Assembly (NCBI RefSeq): GCF_021654775.1
Contig: NZ_AP025343.1
Location: 4,245,501 to 4,309,500, forward strand
Direction of reading: 5' to 3'
DNA length: 64,000 nt
Source: Paenibacillus azoreducens
Lineage (GTDB): Bacteria > Bacillota > Bacilli > Paenibacillales > Paenibacillaceae
Below the pieces are notes generated by a model, which saw only the letters and a list, made by a program, of their open reading frames with translations, was not told the origin of the DNA and did no database searches. Position numbers and translations under genes: made by a program. Shown one piece after another: positions 8,858 to 18,174 of the stretch (position 1 is the first letter of the stretch; each line of letters begins with the position of its first letter).

Positions 8858-9808
8858 TTAGATAAACCTGCGCGACTTTGGGTTTGCCCTGCTTATACGA
8901 GGCTCCCGCTCGATCCCGATCAAGATCATGCCGGCAATGACCAGCAAGCCCCCTGCCCATTGCAGCCATCCGGCATGTTCTTTCAGCAGCCAAACCGAGA
9001 GAGTCAGGGAAGTGAACGGCATCATGCCCGAGAAGGCGGCTGCGGTCGACGCACGGCAGCGCCTTATGCCTGCATACCAGCAAATAAATGCCAAGGCGGT
9101 CACGACGGGACCATACCATACCAAGGCCAGCCACCCTTGCCATCCCAAACCGGAGAGAGCCGCTAAAGGCTGCTCAACCAGGCAAGGAATCAAACTGATC
9201 AGCCATGCCATTGCGGAGACAATCGTCGTCTGCACGACAGGATGAATGGCCTCTTTTTTCATGTTGCTTTGGACTGCTGCTGCGCGGGAAAGTACATTAA
9301 ACAGCGATTCGCAGCCGGCAGCACACAGGACCAGAATGTTACCGCTGATATGTTCATTGGAAAAACGGCTTTCCGGCATAATCACGCCCTGGATCAACAA
9401 TATCCCGCAGACCGTGCCGAAGACGCCTAAAATATGGGCAACATTCATCTTTTCACGCAGCACCAGCCAAGCCAAAAAAACAGTTATCGCAGGAGTCGCA
9501 CCGGTTAAGATGCCGGCCTCCACCGAGCTTGTACGGCTGAGTCCGTAGAGCAGAAACATGCGAAACAGCAGAACGCCAAACGAAGCCTGGCAGAACAGCA
9601 GCAGCCATTCTCCTGGCGTCAGTAAGCGAATCGTTCTCAGCAGCTTCGACCCACAAAACGGCAGCAGACAAACCAGCGAGATCAAGAGGCCCATTGAAGT
9701 GATCGTAAATGTCCCTAGCCTTCCGCTCACAAACGATGCCGCAACGACAGAGGTGCCGGCGAGCCCAAATGCGCATAACAGGTAAGCATAACCTTTGATT
9801 CGTTCCAT
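8858..9808 (-). CDS. EamA/DMT superfamily transporter
   Basis: 316 aa with ten predicted membrane helices arranged as two EamA repeats (SVEAGILTGATPAITVFLAW marks the first; ALAFICWYAGIRRCRAS and FSGMMPFTSLTLSVWLL the second). Such proteins export amino acids or other metabolites across the cytoplasmic membrane. It is divergent from a MocR-type regulator with a palindrome between them, the usual arrangement when the regulator controls the exporter. ATG of MERIKGY is chosen; GTG three codons earlier is the alternative. Confidence 0.87.
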   Translation of the reverse strand: MERIKGYAYLLCAFGLAGTSVVAASFVSGRLGTFTITSMGLLISLVCLLPFCGSKLLRTIRLLTPGEWLLLFCQASFGVLLFRMFLLYGLSRTSSVEAGILTGATPAITVFLAWLVLREKMNVAHILGVFGTVCGILLIQGVIMPESRFSNEHISGNILVLCAAGCESLFNVLSRAAAVQSNMKKEAIHPVVQTTIVSAMAWLISLIPCLVEQPLAALSGLGWQGWLALVWYGPVVTALAFICWYAGIRRCRASTAAAFSGMMPFTSLTLSVWLLKEHAGWLQWAGGLLVIAGMILIGIEREPRISRANPKSRRFI

Positions 9809-9871
9809 TCTTAGCACATCCCCGATACAGTATTTTCGTTATCCAAAAGATTGTTATATCATAGAGGAACA

Positions 9872-9895
9872 AACTGGTACGGAAAAGTACCAGTT
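9872..9895. promoter_or_regulatory. Palindromic operator between exporter and MocR regulator
   Basis: AACTGGTAC-GGAAAA-GTACCAGTT is a perfect 9-bp inverted repeat, and a further ACCAGTT half-site follows at 9914-9920. It lies between the divergent start codons, so it probably binds the MocR protein and controls both genes. Confidence 0.7.
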
Positions 9896-9931
9896 CATCC
9901 CGAAATCAAACTAACCAGTTGGAGGATTGCC

Positions 9932-11347
9932 ATGTGGGGAATTGATTTGGATCGGAGCCTGGACATTTCATTAAAGCGGCAAATCTATCAAAGGTTGCGG
10001 GATCAAATGATAAACGGAACCCTAAAAGCGGGCGCTTCCCTTCCCTCTACCCGCGAATTGGCCAAGACGCTTTCCGTGTCACGGAATACCATTAATGAAG
10101 CGTATGACATGCTGATCGTCGAAGGGTATGTGGAGACCCGGCAAGGGGCACCGTCCCGGGTCGCAAGAGGTTTGATTCTGGCCCAAGCCCAGCAGAGTGC
10201 GGCCCTGCAGCGTCAGAAACCGGCCTCTGTTCCTACATTCCTGGCGGATTTCAAGACAGGCCAGCCGGATCTGCGCCAGTTTCCGCGCTATGTATGGCAG
10301 CGGATATCCCAGAAATCTTTGAGCGAAATGTCGATGGAGCTTCTGGGCTATAGCGGCCCTCAAGGTCTGACGCAGCTTCGTGAAGAGATTGCCGCTTGGC
10401 TTATGCGCAGCAAAGGACTGGCCGTTGATGCCCGTGACATTTATATTACCGCGGGCGCCACACAGGCGCTTCACTTGGTTGCCGACCTTTTGTATGCGGA
10501 CCATCCGGAAATTTTGGTTGAGGATCCCTGCAATATTGAAATGATCCAAACCTTTATTCAGAAGGGATACACGGTGACGCCAGTGCCCGTGGATGCCCAG
10601 GGGCTACAGACGGATGCGTTATCTATGGACCATCGCGGGCCGATTTACGTTACACCATCGCATCAGTTTCCTCTTGGAGGCATTTTGCCTGCCGCAAGGC
10701 GCGCCGCCCTGATTCGCTTTGCGCGCCGCTGCGGCAGCTATGTCATTGAAGATGACTATGACAGCGAATTCCGATACTACGGCGAACCGGCGACGCCTTT
10801 GTATGCGATGGCCCCGGATCGGGTCATTTATATCGGTACGTTTAGCAAAGTTCTATTTCCTGCCCTTCGGATCGGGTATGTGCTCGTTCCCCGCGAGCTT
10901 CAAAGCCGCTGGAGCAGGCTGCGAACCTATACGGACGTGCAGAATCCACCTTTCGAACAAGCGGCGCTGGCCGAGTTTTTGCGTACCCGGAAATTTGACC
11001 GGCATATCGCAAAGATGAGGAAGTTATACAGAGAACGGCGCCAGGCTCTTCTCGATGCGCTAAGGGACTTTTTTGGAGAGCACTGGCGTCCATGGGGAGA
11101 TGCGTCAGGGCTGCATTTGGCCGTCGAATTTACCGGTATGGTCTTTGATGAGGCGTTTCGGGAGCAAGCCCGCCGGGCTCGGATACGCACAGTGCCGCTG
11201 GAACATCACTGCATGCGGAAAGGAAGGCATGCCGACAAGCTTCTGCTTGGCTACGGTCATCTGGAACCCGATGAAATCCGACTGGGAGTCCAACATATTC
11301 AGCGATTTATAGAGGAGTATTTTAAGGAACATGCGCGTATTCGCTAG
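9932..11347 (+). CDS. MocR/PdxR-type regulator (GntR HTH fused to aminotransferase)
   Basis: 471 aa. Residues 10-80 are a GntR winged helix (PSTRELAKTLSVSRNTINEAY); the remainder is a fold-type I aminotransferase-like domain that binds PLP, with YVIEDDYDSEFRY and IGTFSKVLFPALRIGYV carrying the PLP Asp and Lys. MocR proteins sense PLP or an amino-acid aldimine. The ATG is preceded by GGAGG; the longer frame from 9851 would run through the operator. Divergent from the DMT exporter. It may control amino-acid export; a PdxR role in vitamin B6 synthesis is less likely as no pdxS/T is nearby. Confidence 0.88.
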   Translation: MWGIDLDRSLDISLKRQIYQRLRDQMINGTLKAGASLPSTRELAKTLSVSRNTINEAYDMLIVEGYVETRQGAPSRVARGLILAQAQQSAALQRQKPASVPTFLADFKTGQPDLRQFPRYVWQRISQKSLSEMSMELLGYSGPQGLTQLREEIAAWLMRSKGLAVDARDIYITAGATQALHLVADLLYADHPEILVEDPCNIEMIQTFIQKGYTVTPVPVDAQGLQTDALSMDHRGPIYVTPSHQFPLGGILPAARRAALIRFARRCGSYVIEDDYDSEFRYYGEPATPLYAMAPDRVIYIGTFSKVLFPALRIGYVLVPRELQSRWSRLRTYTDVQNPPFEQAALAEFLRTRKFDRHIAKMRKLYRERRQALLDALRDFFGEHWRPWGDASGLHLAVEFTGMVFDEAFREQARRARIRTVPLEHHCMRKGRHADKLLLGYGHLEPDEIRLGVQHIQRFIEEYFKEHARIR

Positions 11348-11440
11348 ATTCCTCGTGCAGTAGCGCTGGAAGCCAAAGTCATCTATTATGAATTTTAAGG
11401 AACCATGTCAAATAGAATAGAAAAAGGAGCGAAATTCCGC

Positions 11441-11794
11441 ATGAAGGTCAAACGTATCGTCACCAATATACATACGGAGAAAATGGCCGAGGCGAGGCGG
11501 TTTTATGAGGAAGTCCTCGGCCTGGAATTACTCATGGATCACGGCTGGATCGCCACGTACGGTTCCTCGGAGCAAACGAGCGTGCAGATCAGCTTCGCCT
11601 CCGAAGGCGGTTCCGGTACCCGGACACCTGATCTATCCATCGAAGTGGATGATGTGGAAGAAGCATACAACCGCATGCTGCAGGCCGGATTCAGGATTGA
11701 ATACGGCCCCGCTGACGAACCTTGGGGCGTCAGGAGATTTTATGTACGCGATCCTTTCGGCAAACTTATTAATATACTGAGCCATCAATCCTAA
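11441..11794 (+). CDS. VOC/glyoxalase-fold protein
   Basis: 117 aa vicinal-oxygen-chelate protein with the paired beta-alpha-beta-beta-beta layout. The N-terminal module reads EKMAEARRFYEEVLGLELL and the C-terminal one ends VRRFYVRDPFGKLINIL, usual in the glyoxalase/bleomycin-resistance superfamily. These act as metal-dependent lyases, dioxygenases or drug-binding proteins; nothing here fixes which. The ATG with AAGGAG upstream is used instead of one at 11405. A strong terminator follows. Confidence 0.8.
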   Translation: MKVKRIVTNIHTEKMAEARRFYEEVLGLELLMDHGWIATYGSSEQTSVQISFASEGGSGTRTPDLSIEVDDVEEAYNRMLQAGFRIEYGPADEPWGVRRFYVRDPFGKLINILSHQS

Positions 11795-11804
11795 CGTCAA
11801 AAAG

Positions 11805-11844
11805 AAAGACACTCCCTGCCGTCATAGGGCAGGAAGTGTCTTTT
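11805..11844. terminator. Bidirectional terminator
   Basis: AAAGACACTCCCTGCC-GTCATAG-GGCAGGAAGTGTCTTTT lies between the convergent VOC and GH84 genes; long stem with T/A runs on both sides. Confidence 0.88.
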
Positions 11845-11869
11845 GTTATCTATCGGTAAAAATCGGTAC

Positions 11870-14452
11870 TTATATCCCTTTCGATGTTCTGACGCTTGGC
11901 AGCAGCGGTCCGCTCGTCCGCTCAACGAAAATCCGGTTACCATACTCCTGCAGCGGAATTCCTTCAAAGATAACCATTCCACGGTCTTCCCCAGCCGGCT
12001 TGGACACGGCCACCGGGGTATCCGCCTGCAGCGAACCAAATAACGAGATTACATCGCCCTTGTTGACCTCACGAATGGTTACATTGCCGGATGCGTCCAA
12101 TTGAATGTTCTCCGTAAATACTTTATCCGAAGGCTCCGGATAAAGCTCATCGAACAATTCAAACGCATAGATGCGCGTATGTCCGCTTCCCTCAACGCTT
12201 GTCTGCGCCGGTTCCATGATCTGCAGCCGGATGTAGCGGGCCTTAACCTCTTGCGGAAGGATTCGGTTGACCACGTCGGCTTGATTGCCGGTAAATTCAT
12301 CGATTAGAGTAAAGGACTCTCCATCCTGACTTGCAAGTATCTGGGCATGCATGGTGTTCCAATATTTCGTTTCCTTTGCTTCCGGATGCCCGCAATTGAC
12401 CAGCCGGTATTGTTTGATCGACTTCGCTTCCTTCAAATCGACCGTCAAATGAGGACGATGCTCGGAGGAACACCACTTGCCGCTGCCGATGACGCCGTCA
12501 ATCGTTTTGGAGGCATTTTCGATATCGTTTACGCTGCTGGAAGCGGTCGCTGTTACGCCGAGCGAAGACAGGGCCAAGTTCTTCCGTTTATAATTCATCG
12601 CTTTCGGCGCCTGTTCGGTTCCAGCCTTCACGGCTGTCTTCACGATCATATCCGCAATAAACGGCTTGATCAACAAGGTGCCGACATCAACCGTAAAATC
12701 AAAAGGATGCTCTTCTTTCAGACGATTCACTTTACACTCTTCCATCGCCAGCAGCAGCTTATGAGCTTCTTCGTTGTGGCGCTCCATTTGAAGCACATTT
12801 TCTTCATTCATCGCAGTGATCGCGCAAATGACATGCTGCCCGGCCTCCGCCATCAGCTTAAAAGCTTTCAGGAATGGCGCCAGCTCCTGTTGCAGTCTTC
12901 TGTTCAAGCAATGGCTTTCAATCTGCTCCGCTGCCTTTTCCATACGTTCAAAACTTGCCAGCAAAGCGGCAGCAGGCGCCGAAATATCCCGTCCGGCTTC
13001 AAATCCTTCCCGCACCGCTAACATGTCTTGTTTAATATCCCAAGATTCATCAAAATAAAAATCCCCGCTTGCGCCGCCGTCATCTTTCAAATAGCTGCAG
13101 TTTGACGCAAAAATCTCCAATTCTTCCGCAACCTCGGGCGCCAGCGCCTTGAATGAAGCGGAAAAACTGCGTGCAGCATCAAATGCATCCGTATTCCAGT
13201 TATGGTCGGCTATGCAGAATAATGCTTGTTTGGAAGCTTGGGCCTGGTTCATCGGATTCGCGAAAAAGCCGTTGACATTGTCCAGATCGGCGCTTAAGTT
13301 TTCAATCTTGCCCATCAAAATTTTCGAATCGCAATAGTCATTGACCGGGTAATTCCACCATACGGAGAGATTGCGGTCAGAGCCGATCTGACGTTTGGGC
13401 GCATCATATTGTTCCTTGGAAATATTGGACATGGTGGCCGCCCCGGTCCACATGACCTCGACATCCTCATGCAGCGTGTCCATGAAAGGTTTGAAATATT
13501 CAGTCATTGACGGCCCCCAGGCTTCGCAATACCGCGTACCCACCGTAATCAACGGGCGCACGTCGCCTTTAGGTTTCACGAATTCACTGTCGATCCGGTT
13601 GATGAATTCCGCCTGCTGCTTCCCGTCCGGAACTCCCACCAAATCGTCGAACAAAACGCCGAATTGGCGTACGCCAAGATCATACAGCTGTTCCAGCTTG
13701 CGAATCGCGGAGTGAAAATCATCTTCGGAAGATAAATCAATGGAGTCCCCCGGATGGATCGTCCAAACGAAGTTCAGATTATTGGCATGTCCGGCTGCGG
13801 CAAGCCCGGCAATTTCCCGGGCCTTATCCTCCGGATACAGGTCTCTCCAATGCTTGCGATGATAAGGGTCATCCTTGGGCGCATAAATATATGTATTCAG
13901 CTTTTGTTCACCGCCGAACCGCATCAGGTCCATCCGGTCTTCATGGCTCCAAGGGTAACCATAAAAACCTTCAACATATCCCCGGTAGAGAATCTCAGGA
14001 TAATCCTCAATCCGGCATCTCTTTAATCGACGCTCCGGGGATTGTCTCAGCATCTGGGACAACGTGACCACACCATAATGGATTCCGTCGGCGTCGCTCC
14101 CTAGAATCGCGATTTGCCCGGCTTCATTACCGCTGACCATCAACATATATCCTTCTCTTTGCATAACCAACCGGCCATGATCCGCGCCGATATTGGCAAT
14201 AAAATCCGCATTTTCATTGGAAACGAGAACAATGTGGGATTGTCCTGCCGTAAACTGATCGGAGACATGATAAGAATAACCATTGTCCCGTAAAGCTTGT
14301 TGCAGCTTGGGCAAAGTGGCCTGTTTCAAGCCCGCTTGAACGACGATATGCACAGTTTCGTTCAGCCTGGTTTCACCGCCGGCAGGAATGACCGCTTGAG
14401 GGACTGGATATAGTTCATAGAGATAGCTGTCCATGTTGTTGGAATTATTCAT
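11870..14452 (-). CDS. GH84 beta-N-acetylglucosaminidase, apparently cytoplasmic
   Basis: 860 aa. Residues about 8-135 look like the GH20b-type N-terminal domain, about 145-430 are the GH84 barrel (RGYVEGFYGYPWSHEDRM, YAPKDDPYHRKHWR, WTIHPG), then a helical region, and about 640-770 resembles an F5/8-type carbohydrate-binding module (EHRPHLTVDLKE). The catalytic Asp pair is present in QFGVLFDDL (Asp269, Asp270). These enzymes remove terminal N-acetylglucosamine by substrate-assisted catalysis. No signal peptide is visible from the chosen ATG, which follows GGTGGAGAG, nor from the slightly longer frame. That is unusual for a protein with a binding module. Single gene, upstream of a MITE-like element. 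Confidence 0.9.
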   Translation of the reverse strand: MNNSNNMDSYLYELYPVPQAVIPAGGETRLNETVHIVVQAGLKQATLPKLQQALRDNGYSYHVSDQFTAGQSHIVLVSNENADFIANIGADHGRLVMQREGYMLMVSGNEAGQIAILGSDADGIHYGVVTLSQMLRQSPERRLKRCRIEDYPEILYRGYVEGFYGYPWSHEDRMDLMRFGGEQKLNTYIYAPKDDPYHRKHWRDLYPEDKAREIAGLAAAGHANNLNFVWTIHPGDSIDLSSEDDFHSAIRKLEQLYDLGVRQFGVLFDDLVGVPDGKQQAEFINRIDSEFVKPKGDVRPLITVGTRYCEAWGPSMTEYFKPFMDTLHEDVEVMWTGAATMSNISKEQYDAPKRQIGSDRNLSVWWNYPVNDYCDSKILMGKIENLSADLDNVNGFFANPMNQAQASKQALFCIADHNWNTDAFDAARSFSASFKALAPEVAEELEIFASNCSYLKDDGGASGDFYFDESWDIKQDMLAVREGFEAGRDISAPAAALLASFERMEKAAEQIESHCLNRRLQQELAPFLKAFKLMAEAGQHVICAITAMNEENVLQMERHNEEAHKLLLAMEECKVNRLKEEHPFDFTVDVGTLLIKPFIADMIVKTAVKAGTEQAPKAMNYKRKNLALSSLGVTATASSSVNDIENASKTIDGVIGSGKWCSSEHRPHLTVDLKEAKSIKQYRLVNCGHPEAKETKYWNTMHAQILASQDGESFTLIDEFTGNQADVVNRILPQEVKARYIRLQIMEPAQTSVEGSGHTRIYAFELFDELYPEPSDKVFTENIQLDASGNVTIREVNKGDVISLFGSLQADTPVAVSKPAGEDRGMVIFEGIPLQEYGNRIFVERTSGPLLPSVRTSKGI

Positions 14453-14486
14453 CGGGTTGTCTCTCCACCTCTCCTTATAGAGGTAA

Positions 14487-14653
14487 TTCAAAAAGTCCGC
14501 TTTTGATCACGAAGTGAACCAGGAAGCGCGTTCGGCATCGAATCTTGAATTCAGCCGGGCCTTCCGGTACTCACGTACCCACTACGTACGCTCCGCTCCT
14601 GAAGTCCCTATCTTCGTCCAATCTTCTCGGTGCTGAAAACCGAACTTTTTGAA
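14487..14653. mobile_element. MITE-like element with ~28-bp imperfect terminal inverted repeats
   Basis: The left end reads TTCAAAAAGTCCGCTTTTGA and the reverse complement of the right end TTCAAAAAGTTCGGTTTTCA. Both continue with a CAC-GAAG-like block. About 167 bp, no coding capacity, with internal small palindromes around CGTACCCACTACGTACG. A solo end lies at 4012-4038. It sits in the 14453-14873 gap, whose remainder is A/T-rich promoter-like DNA. No flanking target duplication is obvious by eye. Confidence 0.75.
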
Positions 14654-14873
14654 CTCGCACTCATAACATTATTAATTATTATATCAATGAAGTCATTGCT
14701 AGGACACCATTTTGCTCATATCCGCAAAAATCGGGACAAAGAGCCATTTTTCTTGGGACGATCCGGCATATTTCACGTATAATAGGAAAAAACGCTTATT
14801 GACTTACACGTATGAAATACAGACCGCGTTTGAAATTCTGTAAGCATTGATGAAGTCGATTGGAGGACATACC

Positions 14874-15953
14874 ATGGGATTGTTTGATTTTATTAAAGGC
14901 CAATTTATTGAAGTTATTGAATGGACCGACAATACCAATGAAATTGTTCATCAGTTTCCGGTATATGACAAAGCGATCAAAATGGGCGCGCAGCTGACCG
15001 TACGCGAGTCCCAAGCCGCTATTTTTCTGAATGAAGGACAAATTGCCGATGTTTTCGGGCCTGGCAGATACATATTAAGCACCGAAAATATGCCGGTTCT
15101 GACAGCACTGAAATCATGGAAATACGCGTTTAATTCACCGTTTAAAGCGGATGTGTATTTTGTGAACACCCGTAATTTCACTGATCAGAAATGGGGTACC
15201 ACCAACCCGATTATCATGCGCGATCCTGAATTTGGCGCCGTCCGTTTGCGGGGGTTCGGCAGCTATGCATTCCGGGTGCAGGATCCGGCGCTTTTCTTGA
15301 AGGAAATCTTCGGAACCCAGTCTTCGTTTACTGCCGATCAGATCGGCGGATACCTGAAATCCCTTATTGTCTCCGGACTAAGCGATCTGATTGGCGAAGC
15401 GCGGATTCCAATCATGGACCTTGCGCTACATTATGATGAGCTTAGCTCCTCAGCTCAAGCCAAGCTTGAGCCTGTATTTAATGGTATGGGCTTATCTTTA
15501 TCAGGATTTTTCATCGAAAATATTTCGCTGCCTGAAGAGGTCGAAAAGATGATCGACCGCAAATCGTCGATGAATATCGCCGGGAATCTGGATCAATACA
15601 TGAAATTTCAGGCAGCCGAAGCTCTGCGTGATGCCGCAAACAATCCTGATGGCGGGGCAGCCGGAACCGGAGCCGGACTGGGGGCGGGAATGGCCATGGG
15701 CCAAATCTTTGGGCAAGCGATGAACCAGGCTGCAGCAAATCCAGCCCCGACACCGGCAGCTCCTGCAGCGCCAGCTCCGGCGGCCGCCGAATCGACGCAA
15801 CCCTGCAGCTCCTGCGGACATGGGCTTAAGCCTAATGAGAAATTTTGCCCGGAATGCGGTACGCCAAGACCCGAAAAGAAATTCTGCTCCGAATGCGGCG
15901 GTACGCTTGAGCCCGGCATGAAATTCTGTCCGAGCTGCGGCAACAAGGCGTAA
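14874..15953 (+). CDS. ydjI: YdjI-like SPFH-domain protein with C-terminal zinc ribbons
   Basis: 359 aa. The N-terminal 230 residues are an SPFH/virion-core-like domain (GLFDFIKGQFIEVIEW, FGPGRYILSTENMP, LPEEVEKMIDRKSSMNI). A Gly/Ala/Pro-rich linker of about 50 residues follows, then two to three double-Cys zinc ribbons (CSSCGHGLKPNEKFCPECG, KFCSECGGTLEPGMKFCPSCG). In B. subtilis YdjI acts with YdjG/YdjH to place PspA at the membrane under envelope stress. The start has TTGGAGGA upstream. The ydjG-like gene follows after 12 bases, so the pair is an operon. No PspA gene is next to it here. Confidence 0.85.
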   Translation: MGLFDFIKGQFIEVIEWTDNTNEIVHQFPVYDKAIKMGAQLTVRESQAAIFLNEGQIADVFGPGRYILSTENMPVLTALKSWKYAFNSPFKADVYFVNTRNFTDQKWGTTNPIIMRDPEFGAVRLRGFGSYAFRVQDPALFLKEIFGTQSSFTADQIGGYLKSLIVSGLSDLIGEARIPIMDLALHYDELSSSAQAKLEPVFNGMGLSLSGFFIENISLPEEVEKMIDRKSSMNIAGNLDQYMKFQAAEALRDAANNPDGGAAGTGAGLGAGMAMGQIFGQAMNQAAANPAPTPAAPAAPAPAAAESTQPCSSCGHGLKPNEKFCPECGTPRPEKKFCSECGGTLEPGMKFCPSCGNKA

Positions 15954-15965
15954 AGGAGAGCAGAT

Positions 15966-17072
15966 ATGACGGTTGAGACCCCTATCCGTTTCCCTTGCCC
16001 CGGCTGCGGCGCGCAGATGGTCTTTGACGCCGACAGCCAGCAGCTTAAATGCTCATATTGCGGCAATACGGCCCCTATCGATGTTCCCGAAGACTATGAG
16101 GAACCGGTCGAACATGATCTGGATTTTGCAGATGAAAGCGATGAATCGCTGCGAGATTGGGGAACCGAGCAGCAGGTCATCAAATGCGAAAACTGCGGCG
16201 CGGAAATGCTGATCCCGGTCCTGCAGACGGCGGCCATGTGCGCTTTCTGCGGTTCGCCCAAAGTGCTGTCGCAAGGAAGCGATGACAGCATCAGACCCGA
16301 ATCCTTGATTCCCTTCCATATCACGAAGGAAAAAGCCGTCGAGCTTTTTCTGAAGTGGAAAAGGAAAAGATGGTTTGTGCCGAACGCATTTAAAAAGCAG
16401 CACATCAATTCAAATGTGACGGGAATTTATGTGCCGTTTTGGACCTTTGACGCGCAAACCGACTCCGATTATTCGGCTGAGGTCGGCATATACCATTACC
16501 GTACCGAAACGCGCACGCGAACCGTTGACGGCAAGACGGAAACCTATACGGAGCAGGTCCGGTATACGGTCTGGCATTCCACAAGCGGATCATACAGCCT
16601 GTTTTATAACGATGTGCTGATTCCTGCCTCCAGCCTGCATGACAGCAAACTGATCCGCAAGTTCGATGATTTCGATCTGAACGATCTCTCTCCTTATAAA
16701 CCTGAATATTTGAGCGGATATATCGCCGAACGTTATAATGTTTCGCTGCGGGATGGCTGGGATGAGGCCGAAACGCAGATCGATTCAGACCTTGAGAGCC
16801 GAATCCGCAGCAAAATCGGCGGCGACGAAATCCGGAATTTGCGGATCTGTACCGACTATTACGATAAAACATACAAACATGTCTTATTGCCTTTATGGAA
16901 TGCGACATACACCTATAGGAATAAAACCTATCAATACATGGTCAACGGCGAAACGGGCAGCATAAGCGGCAAGGTCCCGCGCAGCGCCTGGAAAATCACC
17001 TTTTTTACCCTTTTTTGCATTCTTATCGTTATCGGCCTGATCTGGTATTTCAATCAGCCATCATATTCATGA
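15966..17072 (+). CDS. ydjG: YdjG-like zinc-ribbon membrane-anchored protein
   Basis: 368 aa. Two N-terminal zinc ribbons (CPGCGAQMVF with CSYCGN; CENCGAEM with CAFCGSP), then an all-beta region (GIYVPFWTFDAQTDSDY) and one C-terminal membrane helix at about 342-362, followed by a short tail. This matches YdjG-type proteins that work with YdjI and PspA in membrane stress. Preceded by AAAGGAGAG and translated right after the YdjI-like gene. Only one membrane helix is visible. The shared zinc ribbons in both proteins suggest a complex. Confidence 0.83.
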   Translation: MTVETPIRFPCPGCGAQMVFDADSQQLKCSYCGNTAPIDVPEDYEEPVEHDLDFADESDESLRDWGTEQQVIKCENCGAEMLIPVLQTAAMCAFCGSPKVLSQGSDDSIRPESLIPFHITKEKAVELFLKWKRKRWFVPNAFKKQHINSNVTGIYVPFWTFDAQTDSDYSAEVGIYHYRTETRTRTVDGKTETYTEQVRYTVWHSTSGSYSLFYNDVLIPASSLHDSKLIRKFDDFDLNDLSPYKPEYLSGYIAERYNVSLRDGWDEAETQIDSDLESRIRSKIGGDEIRNLRICTDYYDKTYKHVLLPLWNATYTYRNKTYQYMVNGETGSISGKVPRSAWKITFFTLFCILIVIGLIWYFNQPSYS

Positions 17073-17085
17073 TTCATACAACAAA

Positions 17086-17122
17086 AAGACCGATCCGGGT
17101 TACCCCGCGGCCGGTCTTCTGT
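17086..17122. terminator. Bidirectional terminator
   Basis: AAAGACCG...CGGTCTT stem with a GGGT/ACCC inner stem, between the converging ydjG-like and monooxygenase genes; T-rich tail on the plus strand. Confidence 0.75.
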
Positions 17123-17142
17123 TTTTAAGCATAGGTAGGCTT

Positions 17143-18159
17143 TTATTGGTTTATCCCCGCGACTTCCGCCACAATCTCATATGAACGCAGCCGGGCTTTA
17201 TGATCAAAGATCGAAGAATGGATGATCATCTCATCCGCCCGCGTTTCATTCAGGAAAGCCTGCAGCTTCCGTTTCACTTCTTCCGGATTGCCGATAATCG
17301 AGGTGGCCAACTGCTTCATGATGATCAATTTCTCCTGCTGCGTCCACAGTCCTTCCATCGACTTCACCGGCGGAGGCAGTTGTCCCGGTTTATTCCGGAT
17401 CAAGCTTAGAAATTGCTGCTGATGCGATGTGGCAAGATATTCGGCTTCCTCCGTCGTGTCCGCAGCGAACACATTCACGCCAACCATCGTATGCGGCTTA
17501 TCAAGCACGTCCGATGGTTTGAAGCTGCTTCGGTATTGGTCCAGCGCCGGAATGGTATATTCGGGAGAAAAGTGACTTGCAAAGGAAAAAGGAAGCCCTA
17601 ACCGTGCAGCCAACGCGGAACTGAATCCGCTGGAACCAAGCAGCCAGATCGGAATGTCCTGTCCCTCGCCCGGAAAAGCCCGCACCCGATTATATTTCGA
17701 ATCCGGATGAAAGTAAGCTCTGAGCTGTTCCAACTGCTCCGGAAACTCTTCCCCATTTGCCCGGACATCACGCCGGAGCGCCATGGCTGTCAGCTGGTCG
17801 CTGCCGGGAGCGCGTCCCAGCCCCAGATCGATCCGGCCCGGGTACATGGCCTCCAGCGTTCCGAATTGCTCGGCAATGACCAGGGGCGAATGGTTTGGCA
17901 GCATGATGCCGCCGGCACCAACCCGGATCCTGCTTGTTCCTCCGGCCACATATCCGATCACGACTGAGGTGGCCGAGCTGCCGATGCCCGGCATATTGTG
18001 ATGTTCAGCCAGCCAATAACGGTGATAACCCCATTTTTCCGCATGCTGCGCAAGGCTGAGCGTGTTTTGGAAAGCATCCGATGGGGTGCTTCCCGCCGTT
18101 ATCGGGGCAAGATCCAAAACGGAGTAAGTGATCTGATTCAATCTTTTTGTTGTGTCCAT
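17143..18159 (-). CDS. LLM-class flavin-dependent monooxygenase (MsnO8/YhbW type)
   Basis: 338 aa bacterial-luciferase-like TIM-barrel protein, about the normal length. Landmarks are [47 protein letters not shown] and the [11 protein letters not shown] loop. Such enzymes use reduced FMN and oxygen on unknown small substrates. The ATG lies six to seven bases after GAGGTG; the frame could begin three codons earlier at GTG. The DUF896 gene ends 15 bases upstream on the same strand, so both are probably co-transcribed. Confidence 0.86.
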   Translation of the reverse strand: MDTTKRLNQITYSVLDLAPITAGSTPSDAFQNTLSLAQHAEKWGYHRYWLAEHHNMPGIGSSATSVVIGYVAGGTSRIRVGAGGIMLPNHSPLVIAEQFGTLEAMYPGRIDLGLGRAPGSDQLTAMALRRDVRANGEEFPEQLEQLRAYFHPDSKYNRVRAFPGEGQDIPIWLLGSSGFSSALAARLGLPFSFASHFSPEYTIPALDQYRSSFKPSDVLDKPHTMVGVNVFAADTTEEAEYLATSHQQQFLSLIRNKPGQLPPPVKSMEGLWTQQEKLIIMKQLATSIIGNPEEVKRKLQAFLNETRADEMIIHSSIFDHKARLRSYEIVAEVAGINQ

Positions 18160-18174
18160 CCTATGCACCTCGCT

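Noticed and set aside
12347..13021. 224-codon plus-strand open frame
   Set aside because: Lies antisense inside the GH84 gene, which has clear catalytic motifs; it is a shadow.
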